Origin: an uncultured Schlesneria sp.
GTDB lineage: Bacteria > Planctomycetota > Planctomycetia > Planctomycetales > Planctomycetaceae
Direction: 5' to 3'
Assembly: GCA_903834925.1 (NCBI GenBank)
Contig: CAILLA010000285.1
Location: forward strand, 1-64,000
DNA: 64,000 nucleotides
Positions 34,188 through 44,800 of the stretch are shown one piece after another. The notes beneath the pieces were generated by a model. The model saw only the letters and a program-made list of their open reading frames with translations. It was not told the origin of the DNA and ran no database searches. The position numbers and the translations under genes were made by a program. Within the stretch, counting starts at the first letter, position 1, and each line of letters opens with the position of its first letter.

Positions 34188-35753
34188 ATGACCACGCCTG
34201 TTCGAACTCGATTTGCTCCCAGTCCCACCGGTTACATGCATATAGGAGGGATGAGAACTGCCCTGTTTGCCTGGTTGTGGGCACGTCATACGGGTGGCGT
34301 TTTTATTCTTCGAATTGACGATACCGACCAGGAACGCAACGTCGAAGCGGCGCTCGGGCCTATTTTTCGGGCGTTTGAATGGCTGGGTCTCAATTGGGAC
34401 GAAGGACCGAAAGTCGGCGGTTCGTTTGAACCGTATTACCAGTCACAACGGACGGCGTTGTATCAGGCTGCTGTCGACCGACTTTTAGCAGAAGGAAAGG
34501 CATTCAAGGACTTTGACGCTCCAGAAGTCATCGCGGAAGATCGTAAACAGGCAGAAACTGCGAAAAGAACATACGTCAACGTTCGCCGTTCACTGGAATT
34601 GTCTGAGGCCGAGAAGAAGCAGCTTGAAGCAAGCGGCAAGCCGTTCGTCGTTCGATTTCTGATCCCGCGCGACCAGAAGATTGCCATCGACGATGCCGTA
34701 CGTGGCCATGTCGAATGGGACTGTTCACTGATGCCAGACCCGGTCATCATGCGAAGCAACGGTTCGTTTCTTTACAACTTTGCGACCGTTGTTGACGATT
34801 CTCAGATGCAGATTACTCACGTGATTCGAGCCGAAGAACATCTGGCCAACACGCCTGTCCAAGCCTTAATTCACATGGCTCTGGGAAACCCGTTGCCAGT
34901 GTTTGCTCATATTCCTTTCATTACGGCACCAGGCTCAACGAAAAAACTGAGCAAACGTGACGTCGATAAACTTCGAAACAGTCCTCAATTGAAAAAGATG
35001 TTTGATCGAGCCGATGAGGTCTTTCCACAATTGGGACTGGGGGATTCTAAAACGCTGAATCCTGTAATGGTTGAGTACTACGAACGACTGGGATATCTGC
35101 CGTCAGGAATTCTGAATGCTCTGTCGCGACTTGGCTGGTCGTTGGATGGGACAACGGAATTTCTGTCACTTGAAGACGTGATTCAGAATTTCACGCTCGA
35201 ACGCATCGTCAAAGCTCCTGCTGGATTCGATCCTGAGAAGCTACAGAGCTACCAGCAGCACTGGATGAACCAACTTCCGCTCTCCGATAAGGTCACGGGC
35301 TGTCTCCCCTTCCTGACGCAAGCCAAGCTGATTTCCGGCGATATCGATGATTCAACGCGAGAGATTGTTGCGCAGGTGATCTCAGCCGTGGCCGATCGCT
35401 TACGCGTCTTCAGTGATATTCTCGATTACAAAGAATTCTTTGTTGATGACGAATCAATGACTTTCGATGAAAAGCCGTTCCAGCAACGACTTCGTGATGC
35501 TCCGGAAGCGGTCGGATTGCTAAAGTCCGTTCGAGAGCAACTGACGACTGTTACTCCCTTTGATGCGGCAACGCTTGATAAACTGGTCCATGACTTTGTG
35601 GAAACCAGCGGGATCAAGATCGGTCAGATTGTTCATGCATTGCGTGTGGCCGTGACGGGAAAATCGGTTGGGGTTGGCCTGTTTGATGCGTTGGCAATTC
35701 TGGGTCGAACGCGTTCATTGCGACGGATCGACCGAGCTTTGGACAGAGTTTGA
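34188..35753 (+). CDS. gltX: Glutamyl-tRNA synthetase
   Basis: The 521-residue enzyme attaches glutamate to tRNA-Glu in the cytoplasm. Class I motifs are present: the HIGH-type HIGG at 18-21 (FAPSPTGYMHIGG) and KLSKR at 253-257. DDTDQERN and VRAEEHL-type sequence (HVIRAEEHLANTP) also match the family. Length and order agree with bacterial GltX. It lies next to the candidate oriC and the dnaA gene, which points the other way. Confidence 0.97.
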   Translation: MTTPVRTRFAPSPTGYMHIGGMRTALFAWLWARHTGGVFILRIDDTDQERNVEAALGPIFRAFEWLGLNWDEGPKVGGSFEPYYQSQRTALYQAAVDRLLAEGKAFKDFDAPEVIAEDRKQAETAKRTYVNVRRSLELSEAEKKQLEASGKPFVVRFLIPRDQKIAIDDAVRGHVEWDCSLMPDPVIMRSNGSFLYNFATVVDDSQMQITHVIRAEEHLANTPVQALIHMALGNPLPVFAHIPFITAPGSTKKLSKRDVDKLRNSPQLKKMFDRADEVFPQLGLGDSKTLNPVMVEYYERLGYLPSGILNALSRLGWSLDGTTEFLSLEDVIQNFTLERIVKAPAGFDPEKLQSYQQHWMNQLPLSDKVTGCLPFLTQAKLISGDIDDSTREIVAQVISAVADRLRVFSDILDYKEFFVDDESMTFDEKPFQQRLRDAPEAVGLLKSVREQLTTVTPFDAATLDKLVHDFVETSGIKIGQIVHALRVAVTGKSVGVGLFDALAILGRTRSLRRIDRALDRV

Positions 35754-36060
35754 AATCATCAAGGTCCCGTCTTCGGTACTCTTCTTACATATTAAATAAT
35801 CTCTCGTAGAAGTCTTATTAGAGGGGCCTTGAAATTGTGGATTGTCGATTCGCTGCAAGTTGTAATTCATGATCAGACAGCAAGTTGCGGCATTGAATCC
35901 ACATTTTAAGGTTGTTGATGGTTGGACGACGGGATATCGACAACCGTGTGGATAACTGGCGGATTCTGGCAGAGTTATCATCGGACCATCAATGACAGTC
36001 GGGCTTTTTGTGCATAACTCGTGTGTTTTGTGGAGCCTTGTCAACAGGTTATGCACAGTC
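35754..36060. other. Candidate replication origin (oriC) with DnaA boxes
   Basis: The gap between the converging gltX and dnaA genes contains a perfect DnaA box TGTGGATAA (35947-35955), two near-perfect boxes of the TTATGCACA form (36009-36017 on the minus strand; 36049-36057 on the plus strand, overlapping the dnaA stop codon) and weaker matches at 35836-35844 and 35895-35903. An AT-rich stretch at 35784-35822 (ACATATTAAATAATCTC) could be the unwinding element. Position next to dnaA is typical of bacterial origins. Function is inferred. Confidence 0.7.
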
Positions 36061-37116
36061 TTCGAGCGGTAGTTCTTTGAGTTGCTGACGAAGTTTCTGC
36101 AGCTGTTGCCGTAACGAAGGGGCACTCGGCATTAACTCGTTCAGCTTCGACAGGCTGTGCGAAACGGTTGTGTGTGATCGATCAAAGTAATGCCCGATTT
36201 GTTCGAGTGGTCGGCCCGTCAATTCGCGAGCCAGCCACATCGCACACTGTCTGGGAACGGCCAAACCTTGTGAACGTGACCGCGATCGAATCTCGTTCGG
36301 TTTAACTCCGAACTCATCCGCGACTTGCGTCACGATTTCGTCAAACGATAACCGTGGGGTTCGATCGGATTTTGCGAGCCATTGTTCGAGATAGTTGACA
36401 TCAATCAACGTCCTTTGCCGTGATTGATCTTCTGCCAGATCGATGACCGCCTGTCGCAATTCGCGAGGTGGGATTGGAAGGCGTTCCGCCAGAAATTCCG
36501 CCGATGCGGCAAACGGCTTGAGAATTGGCAGTTTTAACTCTTGAAACCACTCCTGAAACAGCTTGACCCGGCTCTTGTGACTGAGCATGGGCAAGGGAGC
36601 GCAAAGACCGCCATGACATCGACTGACCAGCCTCTGGTCTAATGGACGAAGTTCGCCAACCGGTTTTCGTGACGTGATCAGAATCTGCGTCAAACTAGTT
36701 TCCAGCGATTCAATCAACATCACAAACCAGGGCTGCAAAAACGGAGACGTTTCCAACCAGTGAATGTCTTCACAGACGATCAAGTCGAGTGATTGACAGC
36801 TTTCAAGGAATTCGGCCAGGGACTGTTGTTCGTCTGCCAGTTGCATCAGTTCGCAAAGATCCTGGACTGAGGCATAAGCAAATTTGAGACTAGGGTGTTT
36901 CTTTGCCAATTCGGCAAGAGTCCAGCGAGCCAGATGAGATTTTCCAATTCCCGCGATACCATGAATCAGCGTGATCGAACCCGAATTCGAGGCCGCAACG
37001 CGATGAACGTGCAGCCGCGTCACGGCCGCCTGGGCGAACTGATTTTCATCAAGCGACAGATACGTATCGACACCACGAAGAGCCAATCGGCTTGCGGTGA
37101 GCAACTCGTTGAACAT
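36049..37116 (-). CDS. dnaA: Chromosomal replication initiator DnaA, short form
   Basis: The 355-residue protein has the AAA+ domain with Walker A GIAGIGKS (53-60), Walker B LIVCEDIHWL (112-121) and the arginine-finger region PLDQRLVSRC. Domain IV (about 255-350) has the DnaA signature: AVPRQCAMWLARELTGRPLE, then FDRSHTTVSHSL, against the usual DHTTV. The N-terminal domains I and II, which usually bind DnaB and regulators, are missing, so the protein is about 100 residues shorter than the E. coli form. DnaA-ATP opens the origin; the DnaA-box cluster directly at its 3' end supports the call. The ATG has AAGG upstream. Confidence 0.92.
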   Translation of the reverse strand: MFNELLTASRLALRGVDTYLSLDENQFAQAAVTRLHVHRVAASNSGSITLIHGIAGIGKSHLARWTLAELAKKHPSLKFAYASVQDLCELMQLADEQQSLAEFLESCQSLDLIVCEDIHWLETSPFLQPWFVMLIESLETSLTQILITSRKPVGELRPLDQRLVSRCHGGLCAPLPMLSHKSRVKLFQEWFQELKLPILKPFAASAEFLAERLPIPPRELRQAVIDLAEDQSRQRTLIDVNYLEQWLAKSDRTPRLSFDEIVTQVADEFGVKPNEIRSRSRSQGLAVPRQCAMWLARELTGRPLEQIGHYFDRSHTTVSHSLSKLNELMPSAPSLRQQLQKLRQQLKELPLEDCA

Positions 37117-37453
37117 CGGGAACCGACCTTACAGGCAGTCAAGTTCGCAAGTGTCCATTTGCAGAGAGTCGTCCATGTAAACCGGAGAAAATCCCCCCGG
37201 TCAAACGATAATACCGCGTCAAACGTGAATTGTCGTGTCAATGGGTTCAGTGAACCTGGTCGATTCACAATCCTGCCGATGAAACCGTTGTTTGGTTTGA
37301 GCGGCAAATCAACTAATCTCAGATTCTTTTGCCTAGTCGTTACTACTTTCGCACCGACGGATTTTCCTGAATTCTCATTATCGTATGGGCATTTGGTCGG
37401 AATCTCGTTATTGATTTCCTGCAAATGAGTTTTGTTTACGGGAAGGCGAAAGG
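37117..37453. other. Divergent intergenic region upstream of dnaA, no gene seen
   Basis: This 337-base gap separates dnaA from a rightward secreted-protein gene and should contain both promoters. No consensus DnaA box, RNA gene or convincing promoter was found by eye. Confidence 0.4.
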
Positions 37454-37939
37454 ATGAGATGGCTGATCATTCTGGTGGCTGCGATCGATTGGTCGTGCAA
37501 TACGATCGCTCATGCCGAGGATTTTCGATTGCGTGTCGAAACGGTCGAACGTGGGTCCGATTCGGAAAAGGACACCAAAGAGGTCGTTTTGAACACGATC
37601 GAAGTCGTGACTCGGCCTGATGAGAAATTTCATACACGAGTCGTCATTGGAGCACAGACGCTCGTACTCAGTGGAAAACTCGAACGAAATGACGATGGCG
37701 GATTCAAAGTCCAGATTCGTCATCTCAGTGAATTTGACACCGGAGAATTTGTGACATTCGCCAAGGGTGGCAAACAACCGATCATCGACCGTTCGTCGGT
37801 GTCAACAACATTGAATGTGGTTTCAGGGACGCCGATAACGCTTAGCCAATCCGTCGGAACACGGTCAAAACCTGGAAAGAATCCCGAGAAATCCGAGCAT
37901 CGCGTAGTGCTCACGATTTCGAAGGACGAGGAGACGTAA
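37454..37939 (+). CDS. Small secreted protein of unknown function
   Basis: The 161-residue protein has a signal peptide (about residues 1-21, ending AHA). The mature part is beta-rich and charged (LRVETVERGSDSEKDT, then VVIGAQTLVLSGKLE) and ends with a lysine-rich segment. It looks like a single small beta-domain, possibly periplasmic. No family is recognised. The ATG is preceded by GGGAAGG at good spacing. Confidence 0.65.
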   Translation: MRWLIILVAAIDWSCNTIAHAEDFRLRVETVERGSDSEKDTKEVVLNTIEVVTRPDEKFHTRVVIGAQTLVLSGKLERNDDGGFKVQIRHLSEFDTGEFVTFAKGGKQPIIDRSSVSTTLNVVSGTPITLSQSVGTRSKPGKNPEKSEHRVVLTISKDEET

Positions 37940-38255
37940 ACAAGCGACGGGCGTTTTTTCCGAAGGTGGTCCGCAAAAGTAATTCAAATCAATTAGGCTC
38001 GATGGCGAGCCGTTGCAGAAATTGACGTGGCGAAAGGATTTGGACCCCTTCAGCAGAACCCAAGTCAAACAAGAAATGATTCTCGAACTCAAGCGGCTTG
38101 TATTTAAATCGGTGTTGATCCGGACACCGGTTTGCGCGGTTTGCTGAGCAGCAGATACTCCGAGAGCAATGTTAGTGGGATGATGATTGACCAATAGGGG
38201 ACCGAAAATTGCAGTTTGCGTGGGAAAAGTTGTTCTTCGTACTAACTTTTCACGC
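37940..38255. other. Intergenic region between converging genes, nothing recognised
   Basis: This 316-base gap contains no gene I can support and no strong hairpin with a T-run. Confidence 0.35.
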
Positions 38256-39095
38256 CTATGCAGCGTTTCGAGTCTCGGAATGTTTTGGGCCAATCGTCAC
38301 TTCGCCAGATGTCGGAGTTCTCTTTTTGCGTTGAAAATGGTTGAGGAAGTCGATCAGGCCTGGGGCCAGCCATTTCATGTTCCACAACAGGTGTGCCAAT
38401 AGACCGACGATTGGCATACGTTGATTGTGACGGATCGCTTTCACTGCGCTGCGGGCGACTGAGTCGACCGTCGCACAAAGCCAGCGAGGTGGCTCGGGAA
38501 CGGTCTTTCCTTCTTTGCCCGTGGCACATTGGCGGTACAGGTTTGTCTGGACCGGGCCTGGACAGAGGGCTGTGACACCCAGTCCGCGACGACCATATTC
38601 CGCTCGCAGCGATTCTGAAAATCCGATCAGGCCGAACTTGCTCGTGTGGTAAGCGGCAAAGCGTCCACCAGCGACAAGTCCCGAGATGCTGCAGACGTTC
38701 AGAATATGCGCCTCAGGTCGTTCGAGAAGGATTGGGAGAAACTCTCGTGTAATCTGAATTGGCGCAAGCAGGTTGATTCCGATCAACCAGTCCCATTGAG
38801 CGGCGGTCATCTTATGAGTCGGCCCGTAATAGGCGACTCCCGCATTGTTCACAAGGATGTCGAGCGTGCCCCAGTGATCCAGTAACGATTGAACCGCCAA
38901 AGTGATTTCGTCAGATTCAGTCAGGTCGACTACCGCCGTTTCTACGTTGACTCCGAGCGAACGGATTTCTTCCGCGACTTCGGATAGCCCGGCTTCGTTG
39001 ACATCCCACAGATAGATGTCGGCACCTTCGCGTGCAAGTGCTAATGCGATCGCGCGTCCAATTCCGGATGCGCCACCAGTCACAAGAACCTTCAT
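38256..39095 (-). CDS. Short-chain dehydrogenase/reductase
   Basis: The 279-residue enzyme has the classical SDR motifs: TGGASGIG (6-13) for NAD(P) binding, NNAG (83-86), and the catalytic Ser138, Tyr149 and Lys153 in SISGL...YHTSK. An Asp at the end of strand two (YLWDVNEAG) favours NAD over NADP. The C-terminal part (LLAHLLWNMKWLAPGLIDFL) is hydrophobic and may associate with membrane. The substrate is unknown. I start at the ATG at 39095; a TTG at 39134 would add 13 residues ahead of the fold. Confidence 0.9.
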   Translation of the reverse strand: MKVLVTGGASGIGRAIALALAREGADIYLWDVNEAGLSEVAEEIRSLGVNVETAVVDLTESDEITLAVQSLLDHWGTLDILVNNAGVAYYGPTHKMTAAQWDWLIGINLLAPIQITREFLPILLERPEAHILNVCSISGLVAGGRFAAYHTSKFGLIGFSESLRAEYGRRGLGVTALCPGPVQTNLYRQCATGKEGKTVPEPPRWLCATVDSVARSAVKAIRHNQRMPIVGLLAHLLWNMKWLAPGLIDFLNHFQRKKRTPTSGEVTIGPKHSETRNAA

Positions 39096-39206
39096 ACTGC
39101 GGATCTGTTTCACCGAATATTCCCTGTTATCCAAGAGACTCGACTGATCTCAAATTGAATACTTTTTTGAAAACATGCGGATTGAAATATGACGGGTTCT
39201 CGAACA

Positions 39207-39242
39207 ATGCTCATCACGCGGAGCGATGATGGCTACTTTGGT
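39207..39242 (-). repeat. Dispersed repeat, family D (copy 2)
   Basis: Exact reverse-complement copy of the 36 bases at 29250-29285, lying between the SDR gene and the next leftward gene. The flanks differ, so it is a dispersed element and not part of a larger duplication. Confidence 0.85.
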
Positions 39243-39266
39243 CTGAGGCGAAGCCACTTTGAATCG

Positions 39267-40703
39267 TCACGACAACAGCTTGAGAATTGCTAACTTGACG
39301 TACTGATCGAGATGATCCCAATCACCGATCATCTTCTGGATCTGCGGTGGAAGATTCCCTTGAGGACCGGGATTCGACGACGGTTGGTTGCTAGGAGGTG
39401 GGTTACTCGGTGGCGGATTGTTCTGCGGGGATCTCGTGCCCGGCGGTGGTTCCATGCCGTGCGGATAATCGATCGGGCCTTCTGGACCATGGACCGCGTT
39501 GGAATAACAAAGCTGGATCGGGGCGGTTCCGCTGCCGTCGGCGAGCGGAACTTCTTTAAAAACTTGCAACAGTTGCTTCGCTTCGGCGATCGGGTAATCA
39601 CCGATTTCCTGTCCGCTGTCCGAGGTCCAGCCGAGCAGATTCATCCCGTTAGGATCTGTGGCGGCATCGTCGACTTCGAGATCCGTCCGGGCTTCTTGAA
39701 GTTCGTGATAAAATGTGGCGACAACGTTTTTCCAGTTCTCATCAAAGACAGGGATTCCGTTCGTACCCCCATTCGGCCGTCGTTCGGAAAAAACACCAAC
39801 TGCGTAAAAGATTTTCTGGCCATCGACGTGTGCTGTGCCATGATAACCACCTAGTCCTCCGGTGGAATCTTCTGCGTCGGCGGTGGGAATGGCTTTATTC
39901 GTTACGGTCGATTGCTGGCCACCGCTTGGATCACCCAGAATGACTCCTCGAGGCAGTATGAAATTCACAACGGTATTGGCGAGATCTCGTCCATCGAAGG
40001 CCTTCTCCCGGTAGAGTTCCTGGATCTGCACTTCCAGATCCCCTTTCTTGACCAGTTTGGGTTTCCAGTCGTAGAAGAACGAGCCCAGAAACTGCGACGT
40101 GACCGGAGTGTTATTGAAGTATTGCATGATCACATTATTTAACCTGGGATCTGACATCGCCGCAGCCAGTTTCTTGTCGATACTTTTATAGTCGTTGGGC
40201 TCCCACGCCCCTTCTCCTCCGACAAAGATGTTCATGTACTTCAAGTCGCGGATCGTTCGACCACCGCGATATTTCAAATCTTCTGCGGGTGAAGCCGAGA
40301 TTCCCGAAGCAAGTGCCGTGTTCCGGACAGCAGCCTTTCGATGTTGAGACCCGCCCGTTTTGGGCATTCTGATTTCGCGAGTCAAAAACGGAAAGGCGCG
40401 TCCGTCAAACTGGCCACCCGCGCTGGCCACCATTGGATATGGCGAACCCCAACCCGGTACTTGTCCCTGAGCCGTCGCCATGTTGGAGGCAGCCGCATTT
40501 GATAAGTAGGCAGATTGGCCAATGCCGATCGGTTGGCCTGGCTGACCAACCGGTTGCATGGCGATCGGGGAATTGGAAACGGGTCGTGAGTTTGACGTCG
40601 GAGGAACAACGCCTCGATACGCCGAACGAAGACCGATAGGATCACTGGTGCAGCCGCAAAGCAGCGAAATTGCGGAGAGTAATAAAACCGACTTCCGTGT
40701 CAT
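39267..40703 (-). CDS. Lipoprotein with possible metalloprotease-like signature
   Basis: The 478-residue protein begins with a signal peptide ending in a lipobox-like LLCGC (Cys about residue 18), preceded by a good AAGGA ribosome site; upstream in-frame sequence to 40790 is not needed. The core has GGYHGTAHVDGQKIFYAVG, then VATFYHELQEARTD, LLGWTSDSGQEIGD. The 'HE..EA.TD ... GW...G.EIGD' arrangement resembles a family of secreted putative zinc proteases related to EXORDIUM/PHI-1-like proteins; I rate that similarity as suggestive only. The C-terminus is Pro/Asn/Ser-rich followed by a short helix. Function unknown. Confidence 0.6.
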   Translation of the reverse strand: MTRKSVLLLSAISLLCGCTSDPIGLRSAYRGVVPPTSNSRPVSNSPIAMQPVGQPGQPIGIGQSAYLSNAAASNMATAQGQVPGWGSPYPMVASAGGQFDGRAFPFLTREIRMPKTGGSQHRKAAVRNTALASGISASPAEDLKYRGGRTIRDLKYMNIFVGGEGAWEPNDYKSIDKKLAAAMSDPRLNNVIMQYFNNTPVTSQFLGSFFYDWKPKLVKKGDLEVQIQELYREKAFDGRDLANTVVNFILPRGVILGDPSGGQQSTVTNKAIPTADAEDSTGGLGGYHGTAHVDGQKIFYAVGVFSERRPNGGTNGIPVFDENWKNVVATFYHELQEARTDLEVDDAATDPNGMNLLGWTSDSGQEIGDYPIAEAKQLLQVFKEVPLADGSGTAPIQLCYSNAVHGPEGPIDYPHGMEPPPGTRSPQNNPPPSNPPPSNQPSSNPGPQGNLPPQIQKMIGDWDHLDQYVKLAILKLLS

Positions 40704-40808
40704 TGATGCGTCCTTCGCAAATACCGTCCCATCCTTGGAACGGCGAATTCCGCCGGTAAATATCAAAACCGGCAAAATCTGAATAGGCATCTTCTGCCGG
40801 ACGTGGTT

Positions 40809-41786
40809 TTACAGAGCCCGAACAAGATCAACCGCACGTTCCATGTCGTCAGGCAACGGAGCCGAAAACGTGTGCCACTCGGCCGTGATTGGGTGGGCGA
40901 ACGACAATTCTGCCGCGTGCAATGCCTGACGGCTGATGTAGGGCGAGATCGGGGCCAGCGCCGGTTCACCCTTCGCTGGCCGTTCTCGTTCAGGTTTCAA
41001 TTCGCCTAACAAACCGTAGAAATCGTCACCGACTACGGGGTGACCGATCGTCGCAAAGTGGACTCGAATCTGATGCAGTCGGCCTGTACGTGGTTTTGCC
41101 TTCACCAACGTATGACGCGAAAAGCGCACGAGAACTTCGTAATTGGTCTTCGAAGACTTCGCGTCAATCGCGTCCGCCTGACACGACATTAAGGCGCTGG
41201 CACCGCTACGGGCTCGTCCTATCGGCAGGTCGATTGTTCCCTCATCCTGTTTCACGACACCGTCCACAAGTGCGATATACGACTTGGAAATTCGCTCGCG
41301 CTGAAACTGCATCGACAATAACCGGTGCGACAGATGGTCTTTCGCCAAAGCGACGCAACCACTTGTATCGCGATCGAGGCGGTGGACAACGCCCGGTTTC
41401 GATTGGCCGGGAAAGGATGAGCTTTGATCAAGGTAATGCTGAACCGCGTTCGTCAACGTTCCCGACGGGTTCTGTCCCGTCGGATGAACGATTAGTCCTG
41501 CAGGCTTGTTGACGATCAATAACCATTGGTCTTCGAAAACGACACCGAACGAAATCTCTTCGGCGGGCATCAGGTTATCGGGAGGTTCGAGCAACTGTAC
41601 GGTGACCGTTTCGTCAGTAAAGACCCGTCGATCGGGTTGCGCTACGGTTCCCTGGACGGTCACTTGACCGGCCCGAACCATTCGATGCATTCGCCAGGGT
41701 GTGTAACTGCGAAAGTGTTTCGCCAGAAAAGTATCGACGCGACATCCCGACAGATAACTTTCAACAATCAACGTGGCAGAGTGCAT
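40809..41786 (-). CDS. rluD: RluD-type 23S rRNA pseudouridine synthase
   Basis: The 325-residue protein has an N-terminal S4 RNA-binding domain (about 15-65) and an RluA-family catalytic domain with HRLDRDTSG (135-143; catalytic Asp138), plus NKPAGLIVHP and RTGRLHQIRVH. RluD-type enzymes make pseudouridines in 23S rRNA helix 69. Whether this is RluD itself or a paralogue cannot be decided by eye. It begins 16 bases after the stop of the giant TPR gene on the same strand, so the two may be cotranscribed. Confidence 0.9.
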   Translation of the reverse strand: MHSATLIVESYLSGCRVDTFLAKHFRSYTPWRMHRMVRAGQVTVQGTVAQPDRRVFTDETVTVQLLEPPDNLMPAEEISFGVVFEDQWLLIVNKPAGLIVHPTGQNPSGTLTNAVQHYLDQSSSFPGQSKPGVVHRLDRDTSGCVALAKDHLSHRLLSMQFQRERISKSYIALVDGVVKQDEGTIDLPIGRARSGASALMSCQADAIDAKSSKTNYEVLVRFSRHTLVKAKPRTGRLHQIRVHFATIGHPVVGDDFYGLLGELKPERERPAKGEPALAPISPYISRQALHAAELSFAHPITAEWHTFSAPLPDDMERAVDLVRAL

Positions 41787-41802
41787 ACAATCAAACGATC
41801 CT

Positions 41803-44800
41803 TTATGGCGTTGCCGACTTGGGCGGCTCTTTCGTTTTCAAAGTGAATTCTGTCAAAACAAGTTCGCCGGTTGAAGCGGGAATCTCGGTTCGCAGTCCAA
41901 AATTGCCACCCTTAAGCGGAGCGTTACCGATTGGTCCCTGGTAGACCAGATCCCATTCATTCGAGTCTGATCTTGAATGGAGTATGAACGCGGTTTCTCC
42001 CTTGCGGACGAATCGTAACCTGCCCGAGGCTTCGGTTGTATCGCGCGAGCCGTGTTTCCATTCGAAATCGTCTTTGACACGAATTCGATGCGTGCCAAAC
42101 ATGAGCGTTTTGTCCGCCTGACGTCGGAGTCCTCCAACAATAATATTTGTATTTTCTGGATCGTTCCATCCGCCTCCAATATCAAATTGCGCTTCAATTC
42201 TGGGGGCTTGCCAGTCCTTCTGTTCGGTTTTCGAAACGAAGTCGCGATAACCGATTGTGACTTCAACATCGCCTTTCACATCCATGTTCCAGATGAAACC
42301 GCAAAAGCTTTCCGCGTCTTTACCATTTTCCCCTCGAACCAGCTTCAGTCCGTTCTCCACCGGTTCCATCCGATTCGTTTTTAAATCACCATAGATTTTG
42401 AAAGACGCGGGTCTGGCTCCCTGAAACTTCCAAGCCAGTTTTGTTGTCAGTTCATCCTCAGCAAAAACATATGGCTTCGAAATCTGGGTGGTCTGGCCTT
42501 TTTTGTTCGACCTGATGGTCAATCCGGTGAAGACGACACTGGCAGACGAGGTTGGCATTTCGGCTCGAAGACAGAAATTGCCCCCTTTCAGCGGCGCGGC
42601 ACTGACCGGCCCTGAGTTCAGCAAAATCCAATCATCGGATTCCGGCTTTGAGTACAAGTAGTAAGCCATATCACCCTTGCGGACAATCCGTATCTTTCCC
42701 GACTTTTCAGGTGCTTCTCTTTCCGAGTATTTCGATTCGAGTTGTTTCGAAACTCGAACGCTGTGACCCGTATAAACGTTTGACGTACCGTTTACACGTT
42801 GGCGGTGACCCATATGCAACATATTGATCGAATCTTCCCACCCGCCGCCGATATACAAATGCAATTCGACTCGCGGAATCTGCCAATCCGTTTGTTCGGT
42901 CTTCGACTGCAAGTCGCGATAACTGAGGGTGACATCGAAATCACCTTGAATATCCGAGTTCCAGGTATATCCCAACGGGATGGCTTCCGGGGTCGCTTTT
43001 TCTCCACGGACAAGTTTTAATCCCCCCTCCACCGGTTCCATCAGATTAGGTTTGACCACTCCCCACGGCTTAAGCAGGGCGGGATTGGCCCCCTGGAAAT
43101 TCCAGTGGAAATCGGTTTTGAGATCGGCCTCAGCAAGGTCAAAGTGCTTGGACCCCCTGTTCGAAAATTCTTGTTCTTTTAACGTTGGAAGCGACTTCGG
43201 CCACGCCCCCCGGTAAACCACGTTCTTAACGCGAACAGCGGTCTCTTCGACATAGTGGAACAATCCCAGTTGCCGTTGGTTGGTCAACTCGATTGGCCCT
43301 TCGTAGACGTCAGCATCGTTCAGTTTGAGTTGAACCGTATCACCCCTTGTCGTCATCTGAAGGTGGTTCCACTCATCCTTCTTTAATGGCAATGTGGCAG
43401 GTCCACGACGATGTTCTGGATTTGATTCGACGTTATCTGGCGCAAGGCCTGAGCGTTCCCATTGTGCATCGGTCAACCAATGAAGTTGGACGCCGTCCGG
43501 TTCCAGCAGAAATGCCATGCGACCGAGTGCGGGATGCACATGCGTTTCATTCGGGACATAGAAAAAGTCGTAATCGACGACCGAATCCTCAACAAGCGGT
43601 CGATGGTATCGCAACAGACTCGGACGTTTGCGGCCTGCCGTTTTAATAAACTGCTGACCCACGATTTCGTCATTGTTCTTGATCCAGGCACTATTGTTTT
43701 CGTTTTCATTCTGTTGCCGATTGTTCATCGGATCGTGATACAGGCTGGCCGTCCAGCCGACCAGATCGTTACGTGCCGACAGATTGAGTTGTTCAGGAAT
43801 TTCAGGCTGGCCTTTAATGCGAATCATCCGCGCACCGCCTGAAAGATTGCCCCAGGCCATCAGTCCGAGCCAGGGATCGGGTTGATCAGGCAGAGTTTGT
43901 TCATGCACCTTGCGATCCTCAATGTAGTACGTCGCCTTATTCGGTTCGACGACCAGTTTCATCAGGCACCACTCGCCGAATTCGATCTTGGGTTCAATTT
44001 TTGGGCTTTGCCAACTGCTGTAGAGATCACCCAGATCGACAACCTCGCGCGTCCATTGAGCACCGCACCAATGCCCGTGATACATCAATCGCGTTTCGCG
44101 CCAGCCGAAAGTGGCCAGCTCGGCCTCGACGGTAAACGATCCCCGTAACGGAGATTGAAAATAGAGATAGTCATGACTGTATCCCGCGACGTGCGTGATC
44201 TCGTTCTCGCGGAAGTGCCAGCGTGAAATCGGCCCGCGTGCATGGGCGTCGGCCCATTCGATTGACGCTGTGGTCCATTGCCCTTTCGGGGACGAACCAC
44301 CAGCAGGCGAAAGCTGGTTCGTGTCGATCAGCCTCTTGCACTGGTCGCGCAGTCCGGTTGTACGACCTTCCCACATTTCCCCTAAACCCCGCTTATGCTG
44401 ATGATCGACAATTTGCGTCAATAATGTCAGCGCCGAAGCTCGCAGCTCAGGATGTCGTGTTGCATCGCTTCCGACGAGGACTTCTGGCCAGCGTTTTACC
44501 ATGCGAGCGTTTTCAGGAATCGCTTTGCACAACGGCAACAGTTGATTGATTCCTTCATTCGATTTGGCGAAGTCTCCTTTTGCCGTATTGATCATGATCT
44601 GCATCGCTAACTTCGAGCGGGACGCGAGCGGTGTTTTGTCATCGGGTGCCTGCTCTACCAGAGTTGCCAGTTCGTCCAGTCGATTCAGTTTCTTCGCCAC
44701 ATCGACCAGATCCAGCGCCGGTGCAATCAGTTCGCCACCGATTTTCTGCCGACGAAATGATGGGACATCGTTGTCGCCATTGGAATCGATTCTTCCCGTC

